From: a virus
Direction: 5' to 3' (one strand)
DNA length: 63,545 nucleotides
IMG/VR virus record: IMGVR_UViG_3300008450_000035
Location: 1-63,545 of that record
Numbering within the stretch: the stretch's first letter is position 1; each line of letters begins with the position of its first letter. Below, in pieces: positions 40,387 to 49,637 of this stretch. The notes beneath the pieces are model-generated. The model saw only the letters and a program-made list of their open reading frames with translations. It searched no databases and was not told where the DNA came from. A program made the translations under genes and the position numbers.

Positions 40387-40953
40387 ATGAGGGAAATTAT
40401 TCGTAAAGTTTTATTGGAGACTGACTATTTGAAGAGGAAGGAGTTTGCAAAAAAAACTTTATTTAAGTTATGGGATAGAGAAAAATCTATGGGTAAACAA
40501 CCAGTAATTAATGATGTGATTACTCAAACTTTTGGTGTTATGGCGTATGACTTAAATGAGATGTTAGTTGAGTGGTATGGAGGTGTTGATAAGGTATACG
40601 AAATAATAAAAAACAGATTATCAAATAAATCTATAACAACAGATAAAATTCAGGAATTGGGGGTTAATGTTGGAAATTATGATTTTACATTTGAATTTGA
40701 GAATATAAAAATTCGTAGAAGTCGTAGTGGAGGGTATGATTTGGAACTCCAAATGAATATAATTGATGGTGGAGTTGAGTTAATGACTGACGGTGAATAC
40801 ATTGATTTAATGAACCCAAGTTCTGTAAATGATGATTTATGGTGGGAAATATCTTATGAAATAAAAGATATTGCAGGAGATTTAATATATAAAATATCAA
40901 AAGAATATGGATTTGATAGTTTTTTAGGTGACATAATAATAGATTTTATATGA
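40387..40953 (+). CDS. Leader-tagged protein, class A (188 aa)
   Basis: Leader MREIIRKVLLETD (L-L-E). Body similar to the gene at 8746 (LFKLW..., MLVEWYGGVDKVYEII) which has a class C leader. Overlaps the next start (ATGA). Confidence 0.65.
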   Translation: MREIIRKVLLETDYLKRKEFAKKTLFKLWDREKSMGKQPVINDVITQTFGVMAYDLNEMLVEWYGGVDKVYEIIKNRLSNKSITTDKIQELGVNVGNYDFTFEFENIKIRRSRSGGYDLELQMNIIDGGVELMTDGEYIDLMNPSSVNDDLWWEISYEIKDIAGDLIYKISKEYGFDSFLGDIIIDFI

Positions 40954-41432
40954 AATATTTAATTACAGAGTCTCAATATGAGATATTAATTGAGAATCAA
41001 AAATATGTTGATTCATTATTGGATAAAATTTCCGAAGAAGGGTACCAATCATTAAGTATTGATGAGAAAAGGTATTTGGATGAATTTTCTAAACACAAAG
41101 GAGAACCTGATGAGTTTGTTTACTCTTCAGATCAACACGACGAAAGAGAAGGTGAAGTGATTGAAGGTGAGATTTCTGGATTACCCATTAAGTATACATT
41201 TTCTGAGGAGGCGGATAACAATGATGGTATTGGTTATTATGGTGGACTTGAATTTGATGGTGATGAATATTTTGGAGTTATAATCTCGGATGAACGAGGA
41301 CATTTGGTGGGTTATGATTTTTATAGCGTTCTTTCAGATGATGATGTTAGATTACAAGACAATATTGAAGGATTGGAACACGAAGTTTCTTTATTTTTTT
41401 CAGAAAATGTTCTTCCTGAACTACATAGGTGA
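40950..41432 (+). CDS. Leader-tagged protein, class C, DKISxxGYxSLSxDEK domain (160 aa)
   Basis: Leader MKYLITESQYEILIENQ (I-T-E), then LDKISEEGYQSLSIDEKRYL and a body ending IEGLEHEVSLFF, clearly homologous to the class B-tagged gene at 17471. Key evidence for leader swapping. Confidence 0.7.
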   Translation: MKYLITESQYEILIENQKYVDSLLDKISEEGYQSLSIDEKRYLDEFSKHKGEPDEFVYSSDQHDEREGEVIEGEISGLPIKYTFSEEADNNDGIGYYGGLEFDGDEYFGVIISDERGHLVGYDFYSVLSDDDVRLQDNIEGLEHEVSLFFSENVLPELHR

Positions 41433-41453
41433 TAGAATTTTCTAAAAAACGGT

Positions 41454-41461
41454 ATATTTAT
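41454..41461 (+). promoter_or_regulatory. Putative late promoter box (ATATTTAT)
   Basis: 31 bp before the start at 41493, farther than usual. Confidence 0.45.
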
Positions 41462-41492
41462 ATATTAAATAAAAGAAATTAAAAAAATTATA

Positions 41493-41882
41493 ATGAAAAA
41501 AGTAATTAGATTGACAGAAAGTGAATTAACTGAACTTATACATAGAATCATTGTTGAGACGGAAATGGATATGGATCGTGATACGATGAAGGATGGCGAA
41601 ATGGAAGAAGGTTTATTTGGACCAAGCAAAAAAGAAAAAGAAGAATCCAAAAAAGATTTAATGAATAAAATGGAAGATTTACTTGGAAATAGTGAATATA
41701 CTGAAGATGAATTGGCGAATAGTATGGAATCTATTTTGAATAAAGCTAAAGATTCTCATTACAAAGGGAAAGTTAAGTTAACTAAAACATCAAAAGGAAA
41801 ACCAATGTTTGCTTTTGAACCTGAACTTACTAAGATGCAAAAGTTGGCAGCAGGATCAAGAGGACAAGCTTACGGAAGATAA
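41493..41882 (+). CDS. Leader-tagged protein, class B (129 aa)
   Basis: Leader MKKVIRLTESELTELIHRII then VETE (I-V-E), followed by an acidic/basic helical body ending in KMQKLAAGSRGQAYGR. No domain recognised. Confidence 0.65.
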   Translation: MKKVIRLTESELTELIHRIIVETEMDMDRDTMKDGEMEEGLFGPSKKEKEESKKDLMNKMEDLLGNSEYTEDELANSMESILNKAKDSHYKGKVKLTKTSKGKPMFAFEPELTKMQKLAAGSRGQAYGR

Positions 41883-41903
41883 TATTAAAAATTATCAATA
41901 TTG

Positions 41904-41929
41904 AAAAGGGACTTTAAGTCCCTTTTTTT
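41904..41929. terminator. Bidirectional terminator
   Basis: AAAAGGGACTT/AAGTCCCTTTT stem with a 1-nt apex and T run (A run on the other side) between two convergent genes. Confidence 0.8.
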
Positions 41930-42197
41930 ATTCCTCAAACATTTCATCAATCATAACATTTGCGTTGTATGAAATTTCGTAAAATCTTTTGTAATTATAT
42001 GATTGAATAATTTGTTGAATAAACACAATCGCAACACTCAAAAAAATGTAAGGAACGAATGTTGGAAACATAGTTACAAACAAAGTATATACGAATAATG
42101 AGGTGAAGAATAAAAAACTGATAACTGAAAATACCAATTTAGAATTGTAAGTATTAACCATTGACTGAATCTCTTTTAATTTTTTGTTTGTTTCCAT
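41928..42197 (-). CDS. Two-TM membrane protein (89 aa)
   Basis: N-terminal helix, hydrophobic segments about residues 20-40 and 45-62, then a charged tail. Host-type promoter box on this strand at 42223-42230. Untagged. Perhaps a small membrane modulator. Confidence 0.6.
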   Translation of the reverse strand: METNKKLKEIQSMVNTYNSKLVFSVISFLFFTSLFVYTLFVTMFPTFVPYIFLSVAIVFIQQIIQSYNYKRFYEISYNANVMIDEMFEE

Positions 42198-42222
42198 TGT
42201 TCTATATTTTATAAGTATAATA

Positions 42223-42230
42223 CAAATATA
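42223..42230 (-). promoter_or_regulatory. Host-type promoter -7 box, minus strand (TATATTTG)
   Basis: 25 bp before the start at 42197. Confidence 0.5.
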
Positions 42231-42253
42231 ATGTTTTTAATCTGTTCTACCAA

Positions 42254-42261
42254 ATATTTAT
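42254..42261 (+). promoter_or_regulatory. Putative late promoter box (ATATTTAT)
   Basis: 6 bp before the start at 42268. Confidence 0.6.
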
Positions 42262-42267
42262 TTAAGT

Positions 42268-42873
42268 ATGAAAATAATTTTAAGTGAAAGTCAGTATATT
42301 AAATTAATTACAGAAGTTGAGGATATTGAACCATCAAAATCCGCTGTAAGGAATATTTGTGATAGTGAGAAGTTTTGTAATGCTCAGGGGGAAATAACTT
42401 TTGGACAATTGCGAGCATTGGTTGAGTCTACAACAAAAAAAAGATTATATCAGCATGTTGGTGAGGGTGGATTTAAGGCGACGATAAGAATGTTACCTTG
42501 GTTTTTACCCCAACTTATTATTGCAGGAGTAGTTGGATCCGCAGCAAGAGCAATTAACAAAATAGTTAGACCAACATTAGAGGAAACTGATAATTATAAA
42601 ACTTGGTGGGGTAGAGCGGTTATGAAGTCGTTTGATATTGTTGAGGGAGAATTAGGGTTAAGAGATCCTTTATCAAAAATATTTTTTATATCCGATGGTC
42701 TTATGACAATGATGGATGATAAATATAAAGTTAAATTCGCCAAATATATTGCGGAATTGGCTAGTGAACAACCTGACGATGAGGTGGTTCCTGAATACTT
42801 TGTTGAAAACGAATTAAGAAGGTGGGTTAATGATAAATTTCTTTTGGATCCACCACTACCACCAAAAATATGA
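42268..42873 (+). CDS. Leader-tagged protein, class C (201 aa)
   Basis: Leader MKIILSESQ (L-S-E). A hydrophobic stretch near 75-95 (MLPWFLPQLIIAGVVGSAAR) may insert into membrane, followed by a helical region. Similar in style to the minus-strand gene at 56491. Confidence 0.65.
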   Translation: MKIILSESQYIKLITEVEDIEPSKSAVRNICDSEKFCNAQGEITFGQLRALVESTTKKRLYQHVGEGGFKATIRMLPWFLPQLIIAGVVGSAARAINKIVRPTLEETDNYKTWWGRAVMKSFDIVEGELGLRDPLSKIFFISDGLMTMMDDKYKVKFAKYIAELASEQPDDEVVPEYFVENELRRWVNDKFLLDPPLPPKI

Positions 42874-43085
42874 TTTCATTTATTAAACATTTAATAGTAG
42901 TTTTTGGACAACGATACGGTTCTTTTGTATGGTTTGGTACCCACATTAGTTTAACGCAAACAGATTGGCATTGGTTACTTGAAATTTTTTTATCTGTATT
43001 TATAAACTTTTTAATTATATTTTCGTTATACTTAGAGTGGAAAGATAATGAAAATGAAAAATTACAAAAAACTAACAATACCTAA
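42870..43085 (+). CDS. Small membrane protein (71 aa)
   Basis: MISFIKHLIVVFGQRYGSFVWFG..., two hydrophobic stretches, the second (FLSVFINFLIIFSLYL) a clear TM helix. ATGA overlap with the tagged gene upstream. Confidence 0.6.
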   Translation: MISFIKHLIVVFGQRYGSFVWFGTHISLTQTDWHWLLEIFLSVFINFLIIFSLYLEWKDNENEKLQKTNNT

Positions 43086-43632
43086 AGATTCTGCTTGGGA
43101 AAGAAAATCAATATGGAGAAAATTACCTCTTTGGTTAAAAACATTTTTAACAGGTTGTAATAATCTAATTAAATGGACACCAACAATTTGGAAACAAAGG
43201 GATTGGGACGACTCATTCATCTTTGATATTTTACAAAAGAAAATTGAATTCCAAAGAAAGGAACTTGTATTATCAAATAGACATACCAGAATTAATATTG
43301 ATAATCGTGATATGACAATAGTTCTTAATTTAATTGAGAAAGTTAGAAACGAGTATTATGCTACCGAATATTTGGATTATCGTGAAACTAAATTCCGATT
43401 TGAGGATATTGAGGGTAGACCCCAATATAAATCTTTAGAGTTAGATGTTGTATGGGAAGATGATGACACATTCTTATATAAGTACCCTTCCACAATTCGT
43501 AAAGTAATTAAAGATAAACCAGGACTTAACAAATCAGACCTTTGTTTTTGGGTTGCACAATACAATCAAGAAAAGGCACATAATCTATTATTTAAAATTT
43601 TAAAAGAAAGGATGAGATGGTGGTGGGATTAA
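43048..43632 (+). CDS. Hypothetical phage protein (194 aa)
   Basis: Basic start, then WTPTIWKQRDWDDSFIFDILQKKIEFQ, a segment I associate with a common phage protein of unknown role. The ATG at 43054 is an equally good start. Overlaps the TM protein by 38 nt. Untagged. Confidence 0.65.
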   Translation: MKMKNYKKLTIPKDSAWERKSIWRKLPLWLKTFLTGCNNLIKWTPTIWKQRDWDDSFIFDILQKKIEFQRKELVLSNRHTRINIDNRDMTIVLNLIEKVRNEYYATEYLDYRETKFRFEDIEGRPQYKSLELDVVWEDDDTFLYKYPSTIRKVIKDKPGLNKSDLCFWVAQYNQEKAHNLLFKILKERMRWWWD

Positions 43633-43901
43633 AGTTTAACATCAAGTGATGACATAACAATTGGTTTTGATTTAATACCTAAAATTGGCCAACCATTATC
43701 CATCATAAAGTTAATACCATCGGGGTGAGATTCCACTGATTCCTCAATATTGTCAGTGTAAATTGTGATAGTAATCATATGACATTGTTTACTTCTAACC
43801 CAATTAATATCATTAACAACTACCTCACTATTAATACCATATAAAAGATCTTTATGAGTTTTTAAAACTTTATTTAGTATTATTTCAAGACGGTGTTTCA
43901 T
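43629..43901 (-). CDS. Hypothetical protein (90 aa)
   Basis: Start at MKHRLEIILNKVLKTHKDLL. Alpha/beta, ending convergent with the previous gene (4-nt overlap). No family recognised. Confidence 0.5.
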   Translation of the reverse strand: MKHRLEIILNKVLKTHKDLLYGINSEVVVNDINWVRSKQCHMITITIYTDNIEESVESHPDGINFMMDNGWPILGIKSKPIVMSSLDVKL

Positions 43902-43992
43902 ATATTGAAAATATAATAACCATAAATGATAAGACAATGGCTTCTTTTGCTAAAAGGCGTTCGTCAGATAAGAAAACAAACAAAACTTAATA

Positions 43993-44000
43993 ATATTTAT
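43993..44000 (+). promoter_or_regulatory. Putative late promoter box (ATATTTAT)
   Basis: 3 bp before the start at 44004; it decides that start over the more 5' in-frame ATG. Confidence 0.6.
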
Positions 44001-44003
44001 CAC

Positions 44004-46253
44004 ATGAATATGAAAAATTTAATCTTAACTTTATTAATGGTGTTAACAACATCATTATCTTTCACACAATTTTGTCCGTATCTCGGAAATGATCAATTAT
44101 TATCTTGCGGAATCAATTCAACAACATTAACTGCTGATTTAAGTCAATGTGGTGTTGGTGGAATCAACCCAAATCAAACAACTAATTATGGTGTTAGTAA
44201 CATTGCTTACTCTCCTGACTCATACACCAATGGTAACTCAGTTTTTTTAGGTGATGATGCAATATCTAACTCAATTCCGATAGGATTTAACTTTTGTTAT
44301 TTTGGGCAAACATATACCAACTTTTACATTGGTTCAAACAATTGGGTTGGATTTTCTGCGGGACAAAACTCCACTTGGATAACAACTCCTATCCCTAATG
44401 GTTCAGGATCGGCACCTATGAATTGTATAATGGGTCCTTGGCAAGACATTAATCCTGGAATTGGTGGTACTATAAAATATGCGGTATACGGGACGGCTCC
44501 GTGTAGACGACTTGTTATATCGTATTATCAAGTACCTATGTTTTCGTGTACAAGCCAATTATATAGTAGTCAAATTAAAATTTATGAAACAACAAATATA
44601 ATTGAAACTCATATTTTAAATAAACCAATTTGTGCGTCTTGGAACTCAGGTAATGCGGTTCACGGATTACATAATGCGAATGGAACACAATCTGTTTTAG
44701 TACAACCACCCGTTTCAACATCAATTAGAAATAATAACCAATGGTCAACACAAAATGAGGGAGTTAGATTTACACCATCAGGACCTGTAGTTAATCCTGT
44801 ACTTACTTGGTACCAAGTTGGTAACCCAAATCCAATAGGTACAGGTCCAACGATTAATGTAACACCACCCCCACAAGGTGCAAACTACACTTGTCGTTTT
44901 GTTTATCCCATTTGTAATGCAGGTTGGAACATTTGTAATTCAGTTGTTGGTGGTTTTGGACCTGATACTGTATTTGTTTTACCTGGACCACCAAATATAC
45001 AAACATCCATAACATCATTTACCGAACCATTATGTTATTTAGGATGTGATGGAACCGCAACTGTAACCCCAATAAATGGTACACCAAATTTTACCTATTT
45101 ATGGTCTAATGGACAAACAACACAAACCGCAATAAATTTATGTGTAGGAGTGTATGATGTTTTAGTTACAGATGATAATGGATGTACAGGTAATTCTTCC
45201 ATTACAATAAATCAACCAACACAAGTAATTTTTAATAACATCATTGAGTCTAATGTTACTTGTGATGAAAATGACGGATCAATAATTATGGTTGGTAATG
45301 GGGGAACTCAACCATATAATTATTTTATTGATAATGTATCGTCTAACGACACAATTAATGGTTTATCGGGGGGTAATTATTTAATCTCAATTCAGGATGT
45401 TAACGGTTGTCAAATAGACTCTAATGTTTATCTAACATACCCAACACCAATTACACCATCCATATCACCTATTGATACGGTACAATGTATTCCTGGTAAC
45501 TTTACATTTGTAAATACCTCATCACCATCTATTAATATGGTTAGTACTTTTGTTATGTTTGATGATAATACTGACACAACAACATTATTAACGGATAATA
45601 TCACTCACACATATGATTCAGTTGGTGTTTGGGATATCACAATGTCGGTTACTTCTGATTATGGGTGTGTTTATACTCAAACATTTGATGACATTGTTGA
45701 AACTCGTCCATTACCAACCGCACAATTTAACATCTCACCAAATCCAACTACCTTCTTTGAAACAACTGTGTTAATGCGGGATCAATCCTACTCTAATATT
45801 GTTGATTGGTATTGGTACTCACCAAATGGATCACCAATGGTAAGTACTTATGATAGTCCAACAATTACATTCCCTGAAGGAGTTACAGGACAATACCCTG
45901 TTTATTTAACGGTTATTGATAATCTTGGATGTTCAGATACCACATCAAGAATTTTAACCGTAGAGAGTGATGTATTATCATTTATTCCAAATACATTTAC
46001 ACCCGATGGAAATGAATACAATCAAGGTTGGGGGTTTAATTTTGCGGGTATTGATGAATACCGATTTAATTTATACATCTTTAATAGATGGGGAGAAATG
46101 ATATGGGAGTGTCACAATCCTAATGAGACTTGGGATGGGACATACAATGGTTTCCCTGTACAACAAGGTATGTATGCTTGGAAAGCGGACTTTGGTGTGG
46201 TAAACACTGATGAAAGAAGAAGTATTAACGGTTTTGTAAATGTAATCAGATGA
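44004..46253 (+). CDS. T9SS type-B sorted surface protein with SprB/PKD repeats (749 aa)
   Basis: Signal peptide MKNLILTLLMVLTTSLSFTQ. A Cys-containing N-terminal beta domain follows to about residue 330. SprB-like repeats (GCDGTATVTPINGTPNFTYL..WSNGQTTQ..GVYDVLVTDDNGC, then a second copy to about 490) precede PKD-like domains. The last 90 residues (FIPNTFTPDGNEYNQGW...LYIFNRWGEMIW...WDGTYNG..GMYAWK...GFVNVIR) match the gliding-motility-associated type-B sorting domain. Such proteins leave the cell through the type IX system and stay on the surface, so this phage product is predicted to be displayed on the infected host. Confidence 0.85.
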   Translation: MNMKNLILTLLMVLTTSLSFTQFCPYLGNDQLLSCGINSTTLTADLSQCGVGGINPNQTTNYGVSNIAYSPDSYTNGNSVFLGDDAISNSIPIGFNFCYFGQTYTNFYIGSNNWVGFSAGQNSTWITTPIPNGSGSAPMNCIMGPWQDINPGIGGTIKYAVYGTAPCRRLVISYYQVPMFSCTSQLYSSQIKIYETTNIIETHILNKPICASWNSGNAVHGLHNANGTQSVLVQPPVSTSIRNNNQWSTQNEGVRFTPSGPVVNPVLTWYQVGNPNPIGTGPTINVTPPPQGANYTCRFVYPICNAGWNICNSVVGGFGPDTVFVLPGPPNIQTSITSFTEPLCYLGCDGTATVTPINGTPNFTYLWSNGQTTQTAINLCVGVYDVLVTDDNGCTGNSSITINQPTQVIFNNIIESNVTCDENDGSIIMVGNGGTQPYNYFIDNVSSNDTINGLSGGNYLISIQDVNGCQIDSNVYLTYPTPITPSISPIDTVQCIPGNFTFVNTSSPSINMVSTFVMFDDNTDTTTLLTDNITHTYDSVGVWDITMSVTSDYGCVYTQTFDDIVETRPLPTAQFNISPNPTTFFETTVLMRDQSYSNIVDWYWYSPNGSPMVSTYDSPTITFPEGVTGQYPVYLTVIDNLGCSDTTSRILTVESDVLSFIPNTFTPDGNEYNQGWGFNFAGIDEYRFNLYIFNRWGEMIWECHNPNETWDGTYNGFPVQQGMYAWKADFGVVNTDERRSINGFVNVIR

Positions 46254-46339
46254 GTTTAGAAATTTATACCGCAATATATACACCTATTGTAATAGTGGGT
46301 GTATTTGTTTTCTTAATTTTATATCGGAAAGAAAAGTAA
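46250..46339 (+). CDS. Single-TM micropeptide (29 aa)
   Basis: ATGA overlap with the surface-protein stop. MSLEIYTAIYTPIVIVGVFV... is one transmembrane helix with a basic tail (YRKEK). The coupling to the upstream gene supports it. Confidence 0.5.
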   Translation: MSLEIYTAIYTPIVIVGVFVFLILYRKEK

Positions 46340-46362
46340 ATAGTTATTTATGTTGGATTGTG

Positions 46363-46370
46363 ATATTTAT
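46363..46370 (+). promoter_or_regulatory. Putative late promoter box (ATATTTAT)
   Basis: 4 bp before the histidine-kinase start at 46375; no clear second box inside the following five-gene cluster. Confidence 0.6.
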
Positions 46371-46374
46371 TAAT

Positions 46375-48498
46375 ATGACAAAACTTTCAAAAATATCTTT
46401 ATTTATTTCGGTAATCATTATGATTGCTTTTTTTACAACACAATCATTAGTTGTTTTTAATTTTATAAAATATATTGATGAGGTTGGTTATTTTGGTTAC
46501 GCTTGTTTTTTAGCATTTTTACCATTTTTCGCGGTTGTTGTTTTAGAATATGTAAAAAGAAATAGAATCGGTAAAAACCATAATAAGTATATTAAAGAAT
46601 TAAATAAAACACTTATATCACAGTCACACAATCCTTTATTTTATGAGGGTAATACAACCGAAGGTGCGAAAGTACTAACTAAAGAAGTTACAGAATCAAT
46701 AAGTGCTGATAGATGTTCAATATGGTTATACAATGAAGATAAAACGGCAATAATATGTGAACAATTATATATCAAATCTGAAGATAATTGGTATCAAAAT
46801 ATAACACTACGCAAAAAAGATTTCCAACCGTACTTTTTGGCGTTATTAATTAACCCAATCATTATTGCAAATGATGCTGAGTCACATACCGCAACTTCTT
46901 GTTTTACTGAGACATATTTAAAACCACTTGGTGTAAAATCTATGTTAGATGTCCCTATTGTTTACCGTGGAGAAACGATAGGTGTTATTTGTATTGAGTC
47001 ATTAACCCTTAGAGATTGGGATAATGCTGAAGTTAATTTCGCCCAATTATTATCATCCCTTTATACTTTTGCTTATTCAGTTAAAGAAGGAAACGATTTA
47101 TTAAGAAGAAATAAGGAAACTGAAAACTTTTTAAACGAATCGTCAATTATTTCAGTTGCCGATAAATACGGTAAAATCACATATGTTAATAAAAAATTTG
47201 AGGAAGTTTCAGGTTGGTTGTTAGATGAAGTTAAAGGTAAAGATCATAGTATTGTTAATTCTGATTTACAACCTGAAGGATATTGGGGTAAGATGTATGA
47301 AAAAGTAATGAAAGGTGAAATATGGAATGATGTTGTTACCAATAAAGGAAAGTCAGGAGAACTATATTATGTTGATACATATATTAGGGCAAGATTTGAT
47401 AAAGATGGTAAATTAGAAGGGTTTTCATCAATCAGACAAGATGTTACAGATCTTAAGAAAAAAGAAGTTGAAATTCGTAATAGAATGAACGCAATAAATA
47501 AATCTAACGCAGTTATTGAGTTTGATTTAGAAGGGAATATTATTTTTGCTAACGACTTGTTTTTAAATACTATGGGATATTCATCAATTGATGAAATAGT
47601 CGGAAAACACCATAGAATATTTATAGATGAGGAACATTCAAAAAGTGAGGAATATTATCTTTTTTGGAAAAAATTAAATGATGGTATATTATTTACTGGT
47701 GAAATTACTAGAGTTAAAAAAGATGGATCTTTAGTGTATCTACAAGCCACTTATAACCCTATTCTTGGTTTAGACGGTAAAATTTATCGTATTATGAAAA
47801 TCGCCACTGATATCACTAATTCTCATGAACAAAAGAAAGAGATTGAAAAGAAAAATACTTATTTAGAACACGCAGCAAAGATATTAAGACACGATATGCA
47901 TTCAGGTATAAATACATATATGCCAAGAGGATTGAGTTCGTTAGAAAGAAGATTAAGTTCTGAAGACATTACATCATTAAAAATTGAGGCACCTATTAGA
48001 ATGATTAAAGAAGGGTTAAAACATTCTCAAAAAGTATATAAAGGTGTTTATGAATTTACTAATTTAGTTAAAAAAGACGTTGTTTTAAATAAATCAGAAT
48101 GTAATTTAAAAACCATTCTAAATGATTATTTGTCATCAACGGCATACAGTAGTCAAGTTATTATTGAGGACTTACCAACAATAGAAGTAAACGAGGCGTT
48201 ATTTTGTACTGCAGTAGATAACCTAATTAGAAATGGTTTAAAGTATAATGATTCAGATACTAAGTTTGTTAAAATTTATTCAGATAAAAATAATATCTAT
48301 ATCCAAGACAACGGTAGAGGAATTACACAAGAAGATTTTAATCACCTACGTGAACCATATACAAGAAAGGAAGGACAAACAGAGTCAGGTACAGGTTTGG
48401 GGTTAAATATTTGTGTTGCAATTTTAGAGGAACACGGGTTTAATATCACTTGTGAGAAAAATGAAATAGGAACAAAAATGAAAATAAAAATAAAATAA
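46375..48498 (+). CDS. Membrane sensor histidine kinase (GAF-PAS-PAS-HK, 707 aa)
   Basis: Two N-terminal TM helices (about 5-27 and 38-58), GAF-like domain (about 80-240), two PAS/PAC domains (about 250-365 and 375-485), a HisKA-like segment with ILRHDMHSG (phospho-acceptor His506), and an HATPase domain: N box DNLIRN (about 615-620), G1 DNGRGI (about 646-651), G2 GTGLGLNIC near the C-terminus. All catalytic elements look intact. The response regulator follows after 17 nt and the endolysin is two genes further, so I infer a signalling unit linked to lysis. Full kinases are rare in phages. The input signal is unknown. Confidence 0.9.
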   Translation: MTKLSKISLFISVIIMIAFFTTQSLVVFNFIKYIDEVGYFGYACFLAFLPFFAVVVLEYVKRNRIGKNHNKYIKELNKTLISQSHNPLFYEGNTTEGAKVLTKEVTESISADRCSIWLYNEDKTAIICEQLYIKSEDNWYQNITLRKKDFQPYFLALLINPIIIANDAESHTATSCFTETYLKPLGVKSMLDVPIVYRGETIGVICIESLTLRDWDNAEVNFAQLLSSLYTFAYSVKEGNDLLRRNKETENFLNESSIISVADKYGKITYVNKKFEEVSGWLLDEVKGKDHSIVNSDLQPEGYWGKMYEKVMKGEIWNDVVTNKGKSGELYYVDTYIRARFDKDGKLEGFSSIRQDVTDLKKKEVEIRNRMNAINKSNAVIEFDLEGNIIFANDLFLNTMGYSSIDEIVGKHHRIFIDEEHSKSEEYYLFWKKLNDGILFTGEITRVKKDGSLVYLQATYNPILGLDGKIYRIMKIATDITNSHEQKKEIEKKNTYLEHAAKILRHDMHSGINTYMPRGLSSLERRLSSEDITSLKIEAPIRMIKEGLKHSQKVYKGVYEFTNLVKKDVVLNKSECNLKTILNDYLSSTAYSSQVIIEDLPTIEVNEALFCTAVDNLIRNGLKYNDSDTKFVKIYSDKNNIYIQDNGRGITQEDFNHLREPYTRKEGQTESGTGLGLNICVAILEEHGFNITCEKNEIGTKMKIKIK

Positions 48499-48515
48499 AA
48501 AACAAAAAAGAAAAA

Positions 48516-48953
48516 ATGATTGATTCAATTTTATTGGTGGATGATGAAGATTTATTCCATTTAGTATTTGAAGACGCTTGTTCATTACTTGACATAAGTT
48601 TGTCTTTAAACGCATTAAATAGTTCTGACGAAGCTGCAAAACTATTCCAAAAATGGTTCCAAAGTGGAGACGATAATGATAAACCTGAATGTGTGTTTGT
48701 TGATTTAAATATTATAGGTAGTTCTTTTGATGGTATAGAATTAATTAGAAAAATTAATTTTGAGTATGGTAATCATGTGGTTATTGGAATAATATCATCA
48801 AGTAATGAACCTGAAGAACAAGCAAAGGCGATTCAGGCAGGTGCTCAGTTTTGGATTATTAAATCTGACGACATTGAACCTCGTTTAGAAGAGTTCAGAA
48901 AAGACTATGATGGGTATAAAAATAGAACTTTACCATTTAAAGTTTACAAATGA
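48516..48953 (+). CDS. Single-domain response regulator (145 aa)
   Basis: Receiver domain with acidic pair Asp9/Asp10 (LLVDDED), phospho-acceptor Asp63 (VFVDLNI), Ser95 in IISSSN and Lys116 in WIIKSDD. No DNA-binding output domain, so it probably signals by protein contact. Directly downstream of the kinase and overlapping the next gene by 4 nt, which codes a coiled-coil membrane protein, a plausible partner. Confidence 0.88.
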   Translation: MIDSILLVDDEDLFHLVFEDACSLLDISLSLNALNSSDEAAKLFQKWFQSGDDNDKPECVFVDLNIIGSSFDGIELIRKINFEYGNHVVIGIISSSNEPEEQAKAIQAGAQFWIIKSDDIEPRLEEFRKDYDGYKNRTLPFKVYK

Positions 48954-49627
48954 TAAAAATAGATAGTAATACTAAAAAACTTTTGATGGACTTATACCTT
49001 AAAAAAGGTATAGGTCTTGAAGGTAATATTACTAAACTTATCAATACTGAAGATGATGAGGACTTTAAAAAGTATTTAAAGGATTGTGAAACAAAAGACG
49101 GAGACAAAAGAAGAAAACGTCTTGAGATGACAAAAAAAATACAAAAACAAAATGAGGAACTTGTAATTTTAAATGAAAAAAACGAAAAAATGATGGAAGA
49201 TCTTCAGTCAACTTTAAAAGAAACTGAAGAACAAAGGGTAAAAATTGAAGCACAAAATGAGGAGTTAATTGATTGGAGAGAAGAAAACGAAAAAATACAA
49301 CAAGATCTACAAAGAGAAATGATTAATTCTGAAAAAGCAAGAATACAGGCTGAAGAAGCGAAAACAAATGCCCTAAATGACTTGGATATATTACAAAAAA
49401 GAAATCAAACTGAGTTAATATCAACAATTGTTAGGGTTGCTCTTTGGATTATTATGGGTGTTGGGGTTGTTACAACTGGAGTTTATGTTTTTACACTTGT
49501 AATGGGTAAAGACACTCAAGTTATTAGTGCCGCTTGGTCAAATATATTTGGTATTCTTTTAACAAACGCTTTTTCAATCGTAGGAACCATTATGGGTATT
49601 AAATACGCAACAGAAAATAAACAATAA
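48950..49627 (+). CDS. Coiled-coil protein with two C-terminal TM helices (225 aa)
   Basis: Residues 1-45 are a small helical domain, about 50-155 a long coiled coil (KKIQKQNEELVILNEKNEKM), then TM helices at about 163-183 and 195-217. ATGA overlap with the response regulator and 10 nt before the endolysin. It could be a holin-like or holin-controlling protein, or a membrane effector of the response regulator. No homology recognised. Confidence 0.7.
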   Translation: MIKIDSNTKKLLMDLYLKKGIGLEGNITKLINTEDDEDFKKYLKDCETKDGDKRRKRLEMTKKIQKQNEELVILNEKNEKMMEDLQSTLKETEEQRVKIEAQNEELIDWREENEKIQQDLQREMINSEKARIQAEEAKTNALNDLDILQKRNQTELISTIVRVALWIIMGVGVVTTGVYVFTLVMGKDTQVISAAWSNIFGILLTNAFSIVGTIMGIKYATENKQ

Positions 49628-49637
49628 AACAAAAATT

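Noticed and set aside
46375-48953. Chromosomal (non-phage) origin of the kinase/regulator region
   Set aside because: Considered because two-component systems and T9SS cargo are host traits. The continuous late-type boxes, gene overlaps with the endolysin and tagged genes on both sides favour phage DNA, though a host-derived insertion cannot be fully excluded.
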